Assembly: GCA_033765145.1 (NCBI GenBank)
Contig: JANRIH010000053.1
Coordinates: 123,581 to 187,580, forward strand
From: JAGVSR01 sp033765145
Lineage (GTDB): Bacteria; Pseudomonadota; Alphaproteobacteria; Rhizobiales; Hyphomicrobiaceae
DNA: 64,000 bases
Direction of reading: 5' to 3'
Below are positions 63,155 to 64,000 of the stretch, piece by piece; position 1 is the stretch's first letter; every line of letters begins with the position of its first letter. Below the pieces are notes generated by a model, which searched no databases, was not told the origin of the DNA, and worked only from the letters and a program-made list of their open reading frames with translations. Both the position numbers and the translations under genes were made by a program.

Positions 63155-63673
63155 TCAGTTAGAGCGGCAGCCGATCCAGCCGGCGCGTTTCCTGACCGCC
63201 TGCTCCCAGGCCGCAAAGCTGCCCTTGAAATCGCGCGTCTCGAAGAACTCTTTCCCTATCGTCCCCGTCTTGTGGACGTACCAGTCGTATCGGCCTTCGA
63301 GCATGCCATCCTCGACGACCTTGTCATGGCGAATGACGAGAAGAGGCAGGCCGCGCGCATAGGCGAAAGCTGCTTCGATATGGTTCCAGGGCGTCGGAAT
63401 GCTCCGGTTGCGAATGTCCGCCTGTTCGGCTCCGCCGGGCTTCACACGTCCTTCGATGATCTCGGTCCGTTCGAGGGCAATGATGAGTGCACCCGCGGAC
63501 TTGTCCATGAGACTGCCGACGAGCTTCAACGGTGGTCCATGTGTGTGGTCAGTCCATCCCGCCGTCCGCGGACGAAATCCCTTGCCCTCCAGAAAACCCC
63601 GCACGTCATCGAGGAAGGCTTCCTGGTCCGCGCGAAAAGGACGGCCGACACTGAGGAAAATGTTGATCGGCAT
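63155..63673 (-). CDS. TIR-like / nucleoside deoxyribosyltransferase-like fold protein
   Basis: 172 residues. NIFLSVGRPFRADQEAFLDD is a TIR/NDT-like first strand and helix; SLMDKSAGALIIALERTE follows; and WNHIEAAFAYARGLPLLVI carries a Glu in the position of the catalytic Glu of both families. No membrane segment or HTH. NAD or nucleotide cleavage is possible but unproven; an immune effector is only one option. Confidence 0.6.
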   Translation of the reverse strand: MPINIFLSVGRPFRADQEAFLDDVRGFLEGKGFRPRTAGWTDHTHGPPLKLVGSLMDKSAGALIIALERTEIIEGRVKPGGAEQADIRNRSIPTPWNHIEAAFAYARGLPLLVIRHDKVVEDGMLEGRYDWYVHKTGTIGKEFFETRDFKGSFAAWEQAVRKRAGWIGCRSN

Positions 63674-63771
63674 GAATGGACCCCCGCACTCTCAAAGGGC
63701 GATCTATGTCATCGACATTACAGGCGCGCGACTAACGAGTGAGACGGAGACCATGCGGCAGAGGCGGACCC

Positions 63772-64000
63772 CTACCTCTCGAACCGCTTGAATTTGATCC
63801 GGTGGGGTTCGACGGCGGCGTCGCCGAGGCGACGCTTCTTGTCCTCCTCGTAAGCCTCGAAGTTGCCCTCGAACCATTCGACATGGCTGTCGCCTTCGAA
63901 CGCGAGGATGTGGGTCGCGAGCCGGTCCAGGAAGAAGCGGTCATGGCTGATGACGACCGCGCAACCCGGGAAATCCTCGAGCGCGGATTCCAGTGCACCG
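63772..64000 (-). CDS. ettA: Energy-dependent translational throttle protein EttA, partial (C-terminus)
   Basis: About 75 C-terminal residues of an ABC-F ATPase. AVVISHDRFFLDRLATHILAF is the switch-His segment following Walker B, and the end DKKRRLGDAAVEPHRIKFKR matches the EttA tail. Its stop is TAG at 63774-63772. EttA gates ribosomes according to ATP level. Confidence 0.92.
   Translation of the reverse strand, partial: GALESALEDFPGCAVVISHDRFFLDRLATHILAFEGDSHVEWFEGNFEAYEEDKKRRLGDAAVEPHRIKFKRFER

Overview
This 64 kb window is GC-rich chromosomal DNA from an alphaproteobacterium, most likely of the order Hyphomicrobiales (Rhizobiales). The inference rests on gene content and order: dusB(nifR3)-ntrB-ntrC; a fused ispDF; the lipid A long-chain acyl carrier AcpXL; tpiA next to ppiD and secG-pyrG; a trpE/G/D/C-moaC-moeA run; hisI-patatin-CBS; PAS_5-PilZ-BTLCP; and a DUF3126 gene beside cysE. 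Most of the window is housekeeping. I found no rRNA, tRNA, CRISPR array, insertion sequence or prophage.

Layout: 0-4 kb, nitrogen regulation (ntrC, ntrB, dusB) and the isoprenoid gene ispDF. 4-11.7 kb, a MarR regulator, CinA/PncC, a pentapeptide-repeat protein, RatA, a beta-ketoacyl-ACP synthase with AcpXL, FadD, a PilZ protein and a 29-residue membrane peptide. 11.9-17.5 kb, pyrG, secG and tpiA interrupted by an RTX protein and a lipoprotein. 17.7-28.8 kb, ppiD, then trpE-sixA-trpG-trpD, a secreted orphan, a curlin and a CsgH-like protein, trpC, moaC, moeA, queD and queF. 28.9-37 kb, accessory genes: a ParB-like protein, an acyltransferase, a DCC protein, an LprI-like protein, a DMT transporter, a WD40 protein, speD and a stop-interrupted DUF6197-like gene. 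37-51.7 kb, thrS, iscU-like/cupin/yidD, hisI, patatin, CBS, rhomboid, the PAS_5/PilZ/BTLCP cluster, gamma-carbonic anhydrase, cysE, a crotonase, a GNAT protein and a 27-residue membrane peptide. 51.8-59.6 kb, a methionine/one-carbon operon. 59.7-64 kb, an MlaC-like protein, a CHAP-like protein, agmatinase family, a TIR/deoxyribosyltransferase-like protein and the end of ettA.

The most unusual locus is the methionine operon. It reads, all on the minus strand: an ArsR-methyltransferase fusion behind a 24 bp palindrome, metF, a short metH carrying only the homocysteine domain, a soluble AAA+ ATPase fused to an FtsH-type (M41) zinc protease domain, and a second metH piece carrying the folate, cobalamin and reactivation domains. 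Methionine synthase is cut exactly at its domain boundary and the protease gene sits in the cut, joined by a 9-base gap on one side and an ATGA overlap on the other. A role in remodelling, reactivation or turnover of the two-part enzyme is inference.

Other points of interest are a curlin/CsgH pair inside the trp operon with strong stem-loops after each gene; a surface/biofilm theme (curlin, RTX protein, two PilZ proteins, a LapG-like peptidase); an ispDF whose nucleotide-binding motif lies upstream of the first usual start codon; an in-frame UGA at an apparent Trp position of a DUF6197-like gene; two tiny membrane proteins missed by ordinary gene calling; and a densely structured leader before the agmatinase-family gene.
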